Assembly: GCA_027625915.1 (NCBI GenBank)
Contig: JANTQA010000008.1
Span: 12,277,001 to 12,341,000 of the forward strand
Reading direction: 5' to 3'
DNA: 64,000 bases
DNA from: Anaeramoeba flamelloides
Taxonomy: Eukaryota > Metamonada > Anaeramoebidae
Position numbers and translations under genes: made by a program. This document shows, one piece after another, positions 45,573 to 58,400 of this stretch; the first letter of the stretch is position 1, and every line of letters starts with the position of its first letter. The notes beneath the pieces were generated by a model. It had not been told where the DNA came from. It did not search any database and saw nothing but the letters and a program-made list of their open reading frames with translations.

Positions 45573-48500
45573 ATGACCCAAGAACATAACAAAAGAGTTT
45601 TTGTTGGTGGAATTAGTTGGAAGGTTTGAAATTTCTCGTGATTTTTTATCGCTGATCTTTTTTTTCTAATTTTCTTTTTAAAGTTTTTTCTTTTCAAAAT
45701 TTTCTACATCCTTTTTTTTTTTTTATATTTTCTATTAAAAGGCAACTGATAGTTCACTTGAAAATTTTTTTTCTGCATATGGAAATGTTGTAGATTGTCG
45801 TATTATTATTGATCACGAAACAAGCCGATCAAAAGGGTAATTATTTTCAATCATTATTTTTTCTTTTTTCTTTCCTTCAAACAACTGCTCTCAACCATTT
45901 TGTAACCTCTCGACTTTTTTTTTTTTTGTTTTTTTATTTTTATGTTAATCTTTCCTTCTTTCATTTTTAAATTCCAATAGATTTGGGTTTGTTACTTTTG
46001 AAACTGAAGAGGCTGCTACGAAAGTTAAAACACTTGGACACATTGAGTTTTTAGGAAAATTAGTAAATATTCTCTTTAAAAAAAATTGAATCTTTTCTTA
46101 TTTCTTTATTCTTGAAAGAATTGGATGAATTAAAAATAAGCAATTCCAAAAATTAGAGTGTTTTGTTATTTTTTTTTTTCAATAGAAACAATGCTCTAAT
46201 TAAAAAACAAAAAAATGATACTTTCAAATAAATAACATTATTCTAAATATAGTTACTTTAAGGAGGGTCACTCCGAATGAATTCTTCAGAAACATTACAA
46301 ATTTCATCCTATTTTTTTTTTTTTTTAGTTAAGGAGAATACGATCTTTTATCCACAGATCAAAATGGTTATTTGTTTTTAAAAAAATATGGTGCTTTTTT
46401 TGGGTTTTTTTCAATTTTTGTTTTACATTGTAAAAACCTCACTTACCAAGTCCTTAAAAATACACCAAAGAAGATATTTATCCAATTATTTTTTCTTTGG
46501 AGTCAGTTATTAATAGCTTTGTAAAATCGAATAATTTCATCATAGCTCAATACTACTCTTCTTAATTACCACTTGATGGCTTAGTGGGTATTTCCAATAG
46601 GACAAAAAATAAAAACCAACAAAACGATGTTTTTTTCCAAAAAAAATATATTAAAATGTTTTGAGAAAAGATCGTATTCTCCTTAACCAAAATGAAAGGA
46701 TGGTATTTGTAATGTTATTGAAGAATTCGTTTGGAAACTACATCCTTAAAAAACTTTTTAAAGCTTTTTTAAAAAAAATGTGACTCAAAAATGTTTTTGA
46801 AAAATTCCTGAAAATAGGTATCTTGAAACTTGCTGACTGTTTTAAAGAAACTTTAGAAAACATCTTTTTCACACTTTTTAAGAACAACTCTTCAAAAAGT
46901 TTTGAACAAATAAGTAAAAAAAGTTTTGAACAATCAAGTAAAAAAATTTTTAAAAAAAATTCATCAAAAACGGTTTCAAAGTTGAAATAATACAATTTTA
47001 TGAACACTTTTTAAAACCTTTTTATATTCATTCCTTTCGTCAGAAAATAAATCATTCTTAAAATTTAATAAATAAAATTGTCTCAATATATCTATATTTT
47101 CATTCAATTAAAATCATAACTAAACCATTAAAAGATGAATGTTGGAGACGCCTTTAGAAGAAATGATCAAGATCAGAATCAAAATAATAACCAACAAAAT
47201 CGACAACAAAATAACCAATCATATTCGAGAAATAACCAACAAAACAGAACAAATAACAATAATAAACAATACCAAGAAATGCAACAACAATATGTCCAAC
47301 CACAATATTACTGTAATTTCTTTTAATTTATTGCCTCTTTCTTCAAATCAAATTTTGTCAAATTACCTTTTTATTTTTCTTTTTTTTCCAAAAATATAAA
47401 TTGTTTGTCTAATCAATTTATATTTGTATACAAAATATAAATGTTGTATTTTTATTTTTTATCACTTATTTATTATAATATTAAACTATACATTTGTATA
47501 CTATATAAAAAAACAATGTAAAAATCTTTTTTAAACAATTAAATAAACATTAAAACATTAATTGAAACAAAAAAAAAAAAAAAAAAAAAAAAACAACTAT
47601 TAAGGGTCGAGTCATTTACCGTGAAAAGGCACCATACTCAAGGGGTGACCTGAGACCAAAAATAGGTATTGTGAAATAGGCCTTCTTTTGGTTGACAAAA
47701 TTCAAATAACAAAAAAAAAATTCCATTGGATCATCTTTGACAAAAAATTCAAAGAAGAAAAAGAGTTCTCAATTTCCAAAAATCAAAATTTAAAAAAAAA
47801 AATTCATCTTTTCTCATTTTTTTTTTTCAAAAGAGGTTAAATTTCTTTAATTTAAAACAAATTGCTTTCTTGTATTTCGCAATCAATTTTATTCGATTTA
47901 GCCTGATTTGTGGTTATTTTAAAACTCTCTAAATTTGACCAAGTAAGGATTAGGTAATAGTCTTTCAATAAAAATAACTCATTTGAAAAAAGAAAAAAAA
48001 GAAAAAAAAAGTCACCAAGATCTCAAAAAGCGCCAAAGAGCGACACTTCAAAACTGATATAGTTGTTTTCAGAATTGTAATTCACAACCATTCTAATTGA
48101 AAATTGAGTATCGCTCTTTGGCGCTTTTTTCTAAAAATGTCCTCATTTTTGGTTGTTGATTTTTGGAGATCGATCGTACATCATAGGTTGGTTGGTTTTT
48201 GATTCGTGTTAGATCCTCAATAAAATTACTAAAAAGTTTTTTTCCATTTCAATATTAAAAATTTCACCGTAATGACTCTACCCTTAATGCAAATATTAAT
48301 ACCAAAAATTTTTTAATGTGTTTTGTATTTATTTTAATTGTTGTTAACGTTTTGCTGTTTTTTACATTTTATTGTTGTTATATTTGTTAATATCATTTTC
48401 AAATTCACAAAGTTTTTAATTCAAAAATTAAAAAATGATTTTTAGAAAATACAACTCAATCTTTTTCATTTTTTTTTCAATATCTTTTTCATTTTATTTT

Positions 48501-49417
48501 CAATTACTTTTCCACTTTTTGAATCGATTAATTTTATTTAACATTTATTTTTATTTTTATTTATTTTTTTTCTTTAATTATTTTATTTAAATTGTTTAAT
48601 ATCATAATATAAAACCATTTATTTTTGAAATTTTAATTTTGGTTGATCTGAAATTTGTTGGGTTTTTAAATCAAATACAATTTTTTTTTCATAATATCCA
48701 TTTCGATGTTTTTTTTATAATATTTTCTTGCTGTTACAAACCCAAAGCTAACTTAATGAACCAATATTATGGTAATTATTATTATTTTTTTTTTGTTGTT
48801 ATTATTTTGGAATATTATTATATTTTTTTTTTTATCGTTATTATTTCGGAATTTTATTTTTATTTTGGAATTTTATTATTATTTTGGAATTTTTTTTTTA
48901 TTTTTATAACTTTTTTTTTTTATTTATTTTTGTTCGCTATTTCTTTTCACAATTTCATAATTCTAAATATGATTATTTTTCAAATTAAAAAAAATAAAAA
49001 CATCAATTCTATTTAATAAATAAAGGATACCAATATACACAGCAACCACAATACCAAAACCAAGATCTTCAGAAATATTACAATCAATATAATCGACAAT
49101 ACCAACAACAAATGTATGGATACAATATGCCATATTATTACCAGAACCAGAACCAGAACCAAAATTCAAAGCAAATACAACAAAACCAAAACATTAACCA
49201 ACAACAACAATCAATGCAACAACAAAACCAAGGACAACAAAATTATAACCAACAAAAACAGCAAGTTTATAATCAACAACAGAATTACGGCCAGCAACAA
49301 ATGCAGCAAATGCAACGACAACAACAGCAAATGCAACAAAACCAACAGCAAGGACAACAGCAAATGCAACAAAATCAACAGCAAGGACAACAACAGTGGT
49401 ATCGAAATATGAATTAA
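45573..49417 (+). CDS. Single-RRM, Q/N-rich RNA-binding protein, hnRNP/DAZ-like (six exons)
   Basis: Exons 45573-45623, 45742-45836, 45981-46062, 47135-47312, 48748-48771 and 49026-49417 total 822 nt and 273 aa, with GT-AG introns of 118, 144, 1072, 1435 and 254 bp. The RRM occupies residues 1 to about 88: RNP2 is VFVGGI (9-14), RNP1 is KGFGFVTF (48-55), ending HIEFLGKLMNVGDAFRR, as in DAZ/Musashi/hnRNP A-type RRMs. Exon 5 is a 24-nt microexon (SNLMNQYYG) that restores the frame between Gln/Asn blocks. The rest is a Gln/Asn/Tyr-rich prion-like domain (QQMQQMQRQQQQMQQ and similar), typical of RNA-granule proteins. Expected role: binding of pre-mRNA or mRNA in splicing, translation or granule assembly; target unknown. 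Introns 3 and 4 each contain a TTAA-flanked transposon. The ATG at 47135 is an internal Met. Confidence 0.9.
46262..46745. mobile_element. TTAA-flanked 484-bp MITE, family Q, within an intron
   Basis: Left GGAGGGTCACTCCGAATGAA and right TTCGTTTGGAAACTACATCC are diverged reverse complements. Inner arms (GTTAAGGAGAATACGATCTT) match closely. TTAA flanks both ends (46258-46261, 46746-46749). Lies in intron 3 of the RRM gene. Confidence 0.78.
47604..48283. mobile_element. TTAA-flanked 680-bp element, family C, copy 1, within an intron
   Basis: Begins GGGTCGAGTCATTTACC and ends GTAATGACTCTACCC, flanked by TTAA (47600-47603, 48284-48287). An internal inverted pair lies around GCGCCAAAGAGCGACA and GTATCGCTCTTTGGCGC. 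No transposase frame. Lies in intron 4 of the RRM gene, which still splices in frame. Confidence 0.85.
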
Positions 49418-50419
49418 ATATTACTATCGAAAAATATTATTTTGATGATTTGATTTGATTGATTTTTTTTTCTTTTATTCTCATTTTTTATGGACCAATA
49501 TATGAACAACATATTATAAGATCCGAAACAAGATAATACCTTAAAAATTTTTTCTATAAAAGTGATCTTATTTGGGTTTAAAATAATAAACAAAAAAAAA
49601 AATTTTCATTTTTTTAAAAAAAAAAAAAAACATATTTTATTTTATTTTTTTTTGTGGTTATTAAGAATAAAAAGATCTTTTTTCTTTTCATTTTTTCGTT
49701 TTTTTTCTTTAAAGATTTTGTATTTTTCACATTTCTCTTGGTGGATTTTTTTTTTATCAACAACATTCTACTTTATTAATAATAATTACTATCTTGTGGA
49801 ACATATGTAGTTTTTATAATTTAATTTTTGTTACTTTATATTTTTTTGTAGTTTTTCCATGATTATTTTGGCAAAGACACAATAAAAAATATTCATTGAA
49901 GAATAAAATTAGAAAAAAAATCAACAAAATATTTTGTCAAAATCATGATTTGTCAAATATATATTCAACTTATCTAAGGCAAATATAAACATTTTATTTT
50001 CAACAGTTTCTTGATAATGAAATATTTATGGTTAAAAAATTATTAGAGATCTTTTGTTAATTTATATTCTTTTTTGAATATCCCCAAATTATTTTAGTTT
50101 CAAGAATACAAATATCAAAATTTTCGGATTAGGTGTAAATATTAGTTTTTTCATTTTATATCATTTAAAATTCGATGAACATTTTTTTTTGGATGAAATT
50201 TTATTTAAATCACTTAAAATTGATTCAAACACATAAGTAGCTAATTGTTTATTTCAAATATAAAATTATTTATACCTTTTTTCCTTATATTTCAAATATC
50301 TTTATGTTTTAAAAAAGTTATTTAATTTTGAAAGTATAATTAATATTAAAAAAAAAAATTTTTTAGAAAATCCATTGTTGTGAAAATTTCCAAGAAAAAA
50401 CTTGTATTTTCTTTTTAAT
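49418..50419. other. Intergenic: 3' flank of the RRM gene and upstream of 5S
   Basis: A/T-rich sequence with several short frames of Phe/Lys runs that show no protein features. Nothing else seen. Confidence 0.5.
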
Positions 50420-50540
50420 GTATTCGGCCATACCCAATTTAATAATTCTGGACACATTCCGAACCCAGAAGATAAACTAATTGATGGCTAAGCTAGTTAG
50501 TGAGATCGGGAACCTCTCGCGAACACTTGGTGTAGAATAC
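50420..50540 (+). rRNA. 5S ribosomal RNA
   Basis: Exactly 121 nt. The ends pair (GTATTC with GAATAC, helix I). Conserved 5S landmarks appear in order: GGCCATACC, CATTCCGAACCCAGAAGATA, GCTAAGCTAGTTAGTGAGAT and CGGGAACCTC, then CTTGGTG. The A-box/C-box-like internal promoter region of 5S genes (TFIIIA site) corresponds to about 50464-50518. It is followed directly by a T-run. GC content is well above its surroundings. A single copy is seen here, not a tandem array and not linked to other rRNA. Confidence 0.92.
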
Positions 50541-50547
50541 TTTTTTT
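50541..50547 (+). terminator. RNA polymerase III terminator of 5S
   Basis: Seven T directly after the 5S 3' end. Confidence 0.8.
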
Positions 50548-50690
50548 ATTTTAATTAATATATAAATTATTCGATATTTAAATATTTATAATTTTAAAAT
50601 ATAACTGGTTTTAACTAACAATGATTAAATCAATTTTTATTTTTTTAAATCTTATCTATAACTCTACATAACAATAAACCGAATTAGTAT

Positions 50691-50693
<3 letters not shown>

Positions 50694-50731
<38 letters not shown>

Positions 50732-50738
50732 TATATAG
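50694..50738. repeat. (AT)n microsatellite
   Basis: Roughly 17 AT units, then a degraded continuation. Confidence 0.85.
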
Positions 50739-50859
50739 TCTAATAATAAACTTTAACAAAATATTCATTTAAATCATTTATTTTTTATTTATTGATTGAT
50801 TTATCAAATAAAATTTATATATAAACTTAAATTCAAAATATTCCACATAACTAAAACAG

Positions 50860-52050
50860 TCCAAACATTCACAATAATACAATTTCAATCAACTTGGAAA
50901 TAATTGTGTTTTTTGTAAAAATATGAAAATCATTTAATCATCTTTTAGTTTTAGTTTTAATTTTATCTTTAAAATTACCTAACTTGTTTCGTTCGATCAA
51001 AATTTTTTTCAACAATTGATATTAGGTTAAAGTCAAGTTGTTCCAAATAGAAGAACTCAAATAAAATTAGTTGTGAATATCTAACCTTTTGATAGATCAA
51101 TAAATCTAATAGAATTTCAACAAATTAACCAAAATATTTTTTTGTTCTGCTCTCTCCAAAATTTTTAACACACCCTCATGATTTATTTATTTTAAGGGTC
51201 GAGTCATTACGATGAAATTTTTTATTCTGAAATGTTAAAAAAACTTTTTAGTAATTTTATTGAGGACCTAACACCAATCAAAACCCAACCAACCTATGAT
51301 GTACGATCGATCTCCAAAAATCAACAACCAAAAATGAGGACATTTTTAGAAAAAAGCGCCAAAGAGCGATACTCAATTTCCAATAAGAATGGTTGTGAAT
51401 TACAATTGTGAAAACAACTATATCAGTTTTGAAGTGTCGCTCTTTGGCACTTTTTGAGATCTTGGTGACTTTTTTTTTCTTTTTTCAAATGAGTTATTTT
51501 TATTGAAAGACTATTACCTAATCCTTACTTGGTCAAATTTAGAGAGTTTTAAAATAACCACAAATCAGACTAAATCGAATAAAATTGATTGCGAAATTCA
51601 AGAAAGCAATTTGTTTTAAATTAAAGAAATTTAACCTCTTTTGAAAAAGAAAATGAGAAAAGATGAATTTTTTTTTTTAAATTTTGATTTTTTGAAATTG
51701 AGAACTCTTTTTCTTCTTTTAATTTTTTGTCAAAGGGATCCTATGCAATTTTTTTTTTTGTTATTTGAATTTTGTCAACCAAAAGAAGGCCTATTTCACA
51801 ATACCCTTTTTAGGTCTCAGGTCACCCCTTGAGTATGATACCTTCTCATGGTAAATGACTAGACCCTTAATTAAAAATTATATATTTTTTTATTTTATAA
51901 GTATTTTAATTGATAAACAATTGTTAACATTCCAATTCGTAAAGAATTCTAAGTTGGTATTTCTTCTAGAATTGATTAAATAAGATTTTTTTTTTTTTTT
52001 TTCAAAAACTGAATTTTGGTGGTTTAAAAATTTTGGATTTGAATTTATAA
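50860..52050 (+). repeat. Repeat family M, copy split by a family C element
   Basis: 50860-51191 and 51871-52050 are co-linear with the uninterrupted copy at 29760-30275. The gap is exactly the TTAA-flanked element 51196-51866. Confidence 0.7.
51196..51866. mobile_element. TTAA-flanked 671-bp element, family C, copy 2 (inverse orientation)
   Basis: Near-identical to the reverse complement of 47604-48283. Ends GGGTCGAGTCATTACG and GTAAATGACTAGACCC, flanked by TTAA (51192-51195, 51867-51870). The 63-codon frame at 51641 falls inside it and shows no transposase motif. Confidence 0.87.
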
Positions 52051-52417
52051 AAGTAAAAAATTGAATTTTGTTTTAAAAAATTTTCTTTCAGTTAATAAAT
52101 ATTTTTAAAAAGTATGGGAGATCAAAAAAAACAAAAAAAAGAGTATAAATTATAATTCTAGAATTAATTTTTCAAAAAAAAATTGTAAATCATAAACATT
52201 ATAAAATTTAAAATTTCAGACAAAAAGTTTGTTTAAATTTCGAAAAAATAATAAAAAAAGAATTTAAAATTCAAATAAAATTTATTGTTTATTTTGTATT
52301 TCAATATATTATTTGAGAAATTAATTTATTTGAAATTCCATTCTTAAAATATTGAATAAATATATAAATAAATAATTATACTTGTGAATAATACTAAATA
52401 GGAATAATACTAATAAA

Positions 52418-55400
52418 TTATTTCCAAACTTTGACTACACCATCTCTTGAACCGGAAATTAAAAATTTACTAGGGTATTCTAATAGATTAATTGAAGTAA
52501 TTGCGTCTCTATGTTCTGCCTTTAATTTTGAAACTCTTGATTTCAAATTTTTAGATTCTTGCTGGTGTCTAATAAAACCTAGTTCTTGGTCGACGATTTC
52601 TTTAGGATAAGTAGAATAAACTGCAACTGCTTGTTGGACACTGCTATTAAATTCGATTTCCTTATCTATTGATCCAGAAATTGTATAAGATTTTGTAATT
52701 TTGGTCAAGTCCCAATATCTAATTATTGCGTCTGATCCTGCGGTGATCATGAAAGATTTATCTTTTGCAATCCACGAAGTTCGTATTGTATTTAATTTTT
52801 TTTTCTTTTTTTTCTGATTATTGGAATAATCATCTAGACTATCGCTGTTTTCCTCGTCCGTAGTTGAAGAAGAAGTAAAAATTTCACCAATCCCTTGGCT
52901 TTTTCTATCATTATTTTTATAATACTTGCGCTCTTCATTACCCTTACCATTCTCCTTCTCCTTTCCCTTCTCCTTCTCCTTCTCCTTCCCCCCCCTCTTC
53001 TTATTCTGATTATTTATTTGAAATTTTCTATTATTTTTTTGATTAGAAAGCTTTAGAGTCAAATTTTCAACATTTTTAATAGAATCAGGGATTGATTTTA
53101 ATTGGCTTTTACTTTTTAAAATTCGATAAACATTTCTACATTTTGATTGTTGGACATTCCAAACACTAACTTCGTTATCTCCTGTTGTAACTGAAATCCA
53201 AAATTTATGATATGAAGTATAATAATAACTAATATTAAAAATCTTAGTTTTTGATGGGTGTCTCCACGTTTGGAAGGGTATTAAAAAACGAAGGTCCCAG
53301 CATTGTATATAACCCAAATAGGTTCCCACAACTAACCAATTTGATCCCGGCTCTATACAGAAGCAAGATATTAAACCAAATTTAGGATCGATAGTGAATT
53401 TAAAGGATTCTTTGGAAGTTTTCAAATCCCATCCATACAGCGAGCCAAACTGTGTCGCATAGATCAACAAGTACTCTGCCGAAGTTTCAATATATTGTAC
53501 ATCAATGATGGCGCCCTCATTAGGATTTTTAATTACGGAGTTGATCATTTTGAATTTTCTGGAATGCGGCTTCTCTTCGTAGGTATATTCAAGATCAGAC
53601 AAATGTATTGTGCCAAAATCAGAGCTTGATGCGATCAACTGCGAATTATTTAAAATGGTAATTCCAGTGATTCTTCCCTTTTGGCTTGAATATGTACATT
53701 GGGACTTGTTTGTATGATCTTTTTCAATTTTTTCCGAGCTCCAAATTTTGACCGTTCCGTCATTACTTGCGGTTGCAAAATAATACTGATCGGGCGAAAC
53801 CGCGATTTTGTTAATTGATCCACTATGCTCATGCAAATGCGTTGCCAAAATGCCCTTGGGCCTCCATCCACATAAGGAATCCCCGTTATATTTCCGTGAA
53901 TTAAAATTAGGATTGCGCATATTACTCGAATTATTTAAACTATTGCTTTTTGTAAGATTTGTTTTTGATTTACTTTTGCTCTTTGATTTTGAATTATGAT
54001 CATAATTATTTTTTTTATTCTTTGAAGAATTTTGCCTTGATGATAATTGGTTGTTCCTTCTTTTTTGTTTAAACTTATTAATAAAAAACTTTGAATTTTT
54101 TTGTACATAATTTTTAATATTTTGTTCCAATTCGGAATCAATCTGATTATTGATCCATCGATCCAATATTTTTTTATCTTCCAAAATTGATCGGATCATT
54201 TCATTATCGAACATTGAATTACCGGTGATCCCAAATAACGGATCGAGGTTATATTCTTGATTTAAATTTGAAATATTGCTTTTTTTTTGATATTGGGCTT
54301 TATTACTACTGCTATTATTATATTTCCTACTTTTCCTGTAATTTTTTTTAAAATTGTTATTGCCTTTGCTGTTACTTTTATTACTCTTACTATTATTGTA
54401 ATAATTATTATTTGTATTATTCTTATGGCTTATTGATCCAAATAAAATATTATATTCTGAATTTTTTTTTGAATTGGAATTCGATATGCCTTTTAAAACC
54501 TTTGTTTGATTTAAATTCGTATTATTTTGTATTCGTATGGGGCAATTTACAGTTTTTAAATTAATATTTTTTTTTAATTCAATTTCAAAATTCAAATTAT
54601 CGCTATTATTATCATCATTATTAATATTTTGGCTGTCAGGATTATAGTATTTACTGCCACTACCACTACCAATATTACCATTGCCGTTGCTGGTACCATT
54701 ACGAATCATGCTATTATTACCCCGAGTGTAATGTTTATGAACTATTTGTTTTAAGATCATGTTATTCTGTACATTGGAATGGACCTTTGGCTTTCTTTTA
54801 TAATCTTGAGATTCCTTAATAATATATTCCTTCAAGCAAACAATTTGGATTATTTCATCAAATTCGTAACCAAAGGAATTTTTGGCTTCACTTTTCATTA
54901 ATTCAAGTTCATTTAATGTTTTTTTTGCTTTACTTTGCTTTAATTCCTTTATTTTGAGTAAATAATTATTTTGATCCTTAGAATTATTTGCAAGAGATTT
55001 TTCTTTTTCTAATTCCATTTTTCGATTTCTCTTTTCGATTTCAATTTTTCTAAATTTTCGTAAAAATTCTTCAAATTCATCAAAATTAAATTCCTTATTT
55101 TCAAAAGTTTCTTGTATTATTTTTTCATAAGTGCTTTGGCTAAGAGGAGTTTTTAACACCGAAAGTATATTTACCTTGGTTGGCTCAATTATGTCCTTTT
55201 TTAGCAATGGCTGCAGTTCTGGTATTAAAAAGCAATGAATATCAGTTTTGGAAAATTTTTTTTTCACTTCGGAAATAAAGGATAAAGTAGAATTCCGAAT
55301 CCAAACATTGGGGTGAGCAAGTAAAGGGGTGATTTTTTTCGACAAATTAATCAAGTCAAATTTTGAATAAAAATTGAAATTTACTAAAATACTTATAACA

Positions 55401-58400
55401 TTTAGGGTCTTTTCAACAACAAATTCCTCACTGTCATGCAACGATTGCTCGATTAGCGGCATCAAAAAGATTTTTAATGTCTTCTCGCCAATGTAGGAGC
55501 ATATTTCGATGATCTTTTCTAAAAATAAGGATCTTAATTTCCAATTACGATCATTTGGTATTGTGGTTAATAAAGGCAAAATGGCTTCGTTTGTTAGTTC
55601 ATAGCCAAAAAATATACACAATTCAATAACGTTTTGTAAGATCATCATCTTGACAGCAGATTTGTCAGTTAATAACTTTGATACTATGGGCACAAACATT
55701 TTTTGTAAAGTTTGGATCTTTTTTTCGTATCGTTTATCGTTTTTTAAATCCTTGTTTCTCAGGGATAAATCTAAAAAGGTTTTTGATAAAAATGCAAATT
55801 TCGAAATATATTGCGCAAATACAACTCGAACATGTAAATCTTCATCAGCAATAAAATTGGAAAATGCTGGGATTAGATAATCACTGAAAATGTTTTGATT
55901 GTTGGAGTCGATTTCATTGATTAATTCTAAAATTTCACACAACCTAATAATGGAATTACTTCTTATATCAACTTCATTGTCATTAAATAAACTTACCAAA
56001 TACGGAACAATCCTTTCCAATTTAATTTCATCACTAACATAATAACTCATTTTTGTCAGTAATTTTAATCCCTTTATTTTCTCTTCAGATTTATATGAAT
56101 TTCTAATCGAAGATAAAATAATGTTAATAATTAATAGCATACCAGATATTTTTGTTTTTTTCAATTTCTCATTTTTTGATTTTAAATTTTTAAATTTTTT
56201 CTCATGAATTGAGATCATCGCAAGTGGGACAGATACTCCTGTTTTTTTTGATTCTTCAAATGCTTTTAAAAAATCTGAATTATGAATGGATAGTGGGAAA
56301 TTCTCCTGAAAATTTTTATCAATTTTTTTTTGATTATTATTTTCTTCTTCAGATTCAGATTTGTCGATCATTATGGAGTTATCTTCAGAATCAAATTCAA
56401 AATTTTCAATTTCTTCATTACCAAAATTCCATTCGTCTCCACCACCACAATAATCACTGTCATCGTCATCGACATCTTGCTCTTCTTTGTCATTGTTGTC
56501 GTGATCATTATCAATTTTATTTTTATTGCTTTTGGCGGTTTCATTATTATTATTCATTTTAACATTTTTTTTTTCGTCTTCATTTCTTTCTTCTTTTTCA
56601 TTTTCATTTTCATTTTCATTTTGATCTTCCTTTTCATTTTCATTTTCTTTTTTCTTTTCTTTTTCCTTTCCCTTTTCTTTTTCATTTTGATCTTCCTTTT
56701 GATTTTCCTTTTCTTTTTTGTTTTCATTCACCCTTTCCCTTTCATTTTCATTTTCGTTTCGATTTTCATTTTTATTTTCATTTTCATTCTGATCTTCCTT
56801 TTGATTTTCATTTTCTTTTTTCTTTTCTTTTTCCTTTCCCTTTTCATTTTCATTTTGATCTTCTATTTCTTTTTCCCTTTTTGTTTGGTTTATTTCTTCT
56901 TTTGCATTTTCAATTTCTTTGTCATTTTCGTTTCGATTTTCATTTTCATTTTGATCTTCCTTTTGATTTTCCTTTTCATTTTCATTTTCATTTTCACTTT
57001 CACTTTCATTTTCATTTTCATTTTTATTTTTATTTTCATCTTTAATTTCTTCGTCATTAAAACTAATATTCCATTCATCCAACTTTTCATTTTTATTTTT
57101 TTCTTTGTCAAGAGTAATATCAAAATCTTCAGAACTATCTTCTTCGTTTAATTCTTTTAAAAAATTGATTGATTCCAATAAAAAATCATCCGTTTCATTC
57201 ATAGAAAGTAGGGATAATGGTAAAACATTTTTTTTTTCCTTTTCCTTTTCCATTTCCCTTTCCTTTTCCTTTTCCTTTTTATTTATTTTTTCCTTTTCCT
57301 TTTCCTTTCCCCCTTTCCCTTCCTTTTCGATTTCAATTTCAATTTCGTTTATTTTTTCTATTGTATTTTCTTTTTCATCATTTTTCCAATCCTTTTTGCT
57401 AAGCTTTTGTAAAGAATTATAGATTTGATTAAAATTTTTAGAAATATCGCTTATTTTTTCACCAGGTAAATAAAAACATTGTTTACCCATAAATTCTCTT
57501 AAAAATTTAGAAAAATAAGTTGGCCAAATTTTTCCACTATATTTTTTTAAATACCAATTTGCATTTTTTCTTTTTTGAGGATCAATATTGATCATTCTTA
57601 AAATCATTTCACGGATTAAAGGATATTTAATTTTGGAAATTTTAGTATAAGGATCAAATTCACCTTTTTTATAACTCAACAAATCAGAAATTAAAAATAA
57701 GGGTTCACCTTCTAAATACATTTCTGCAATAACACACCCTAAAGAAAAAATGTCCATAGCTGGAGTTAAACCTTGCGATCTTTCAACAGGATCATCATTT
57801 TCTATTTTTTTACGATATTCGTTTGAATTACAAAATCTTTCTGGTGCAAGATAACAAAACCTTGTTCCCGAGGTATAAAAATAATATGAAAAATTTATTG
57901 TATTGTCTTGGGGCAAATAAACAGGTTTAAATGTTGCTAAATCAACTAAACTAACCCACATAAATGATGTAACCATAACATTTTGTGTTTTAATATCTCC
58001 GTGGCAAATGCCTGCTTGTTCGCTTTGCTCTAATGCGACTAATAATTGGTATAAGATCCATCTTTTTTCTAAATTTTTTAAAAATGGTCTGGTACTGTTT
58101 GTTTTAATTTATAATGAAATATAGAATAAGAATAACATATATGGATATTAATAAAAAGATTAAAAAAAAATAAAGTTATTTTGTTTTTTTTTTGTGTAAA
58201 ATTAATATTTTATTCTCTAATTTGAACGATATCCATTTTAGTATATTTAAGATTTAAAAATTCTTTGAAGGACTTATATTACATAAACAATACATTTTTT
58301 CAAATCTTTTTTATATGCATATATACCTATGAGTTTAAAATATGTGAACATTTTCATTTTTTTTTTCTTGTAACTTCAAATCGATCGAATTAATTACTGT

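Noticed and set aside
49211-49393. Minus-strand poly-Leu frame
   Set aside because: Antisense of the CAA-rich Q/N domain exon.
56330-57151. 273-codon plus-strand Phe/Ile-rich frame
   Set aside because: It is the antisense of the KE/KEN linker of VPS15; its composition is a mirror of the purine repeat and it has no protein features.
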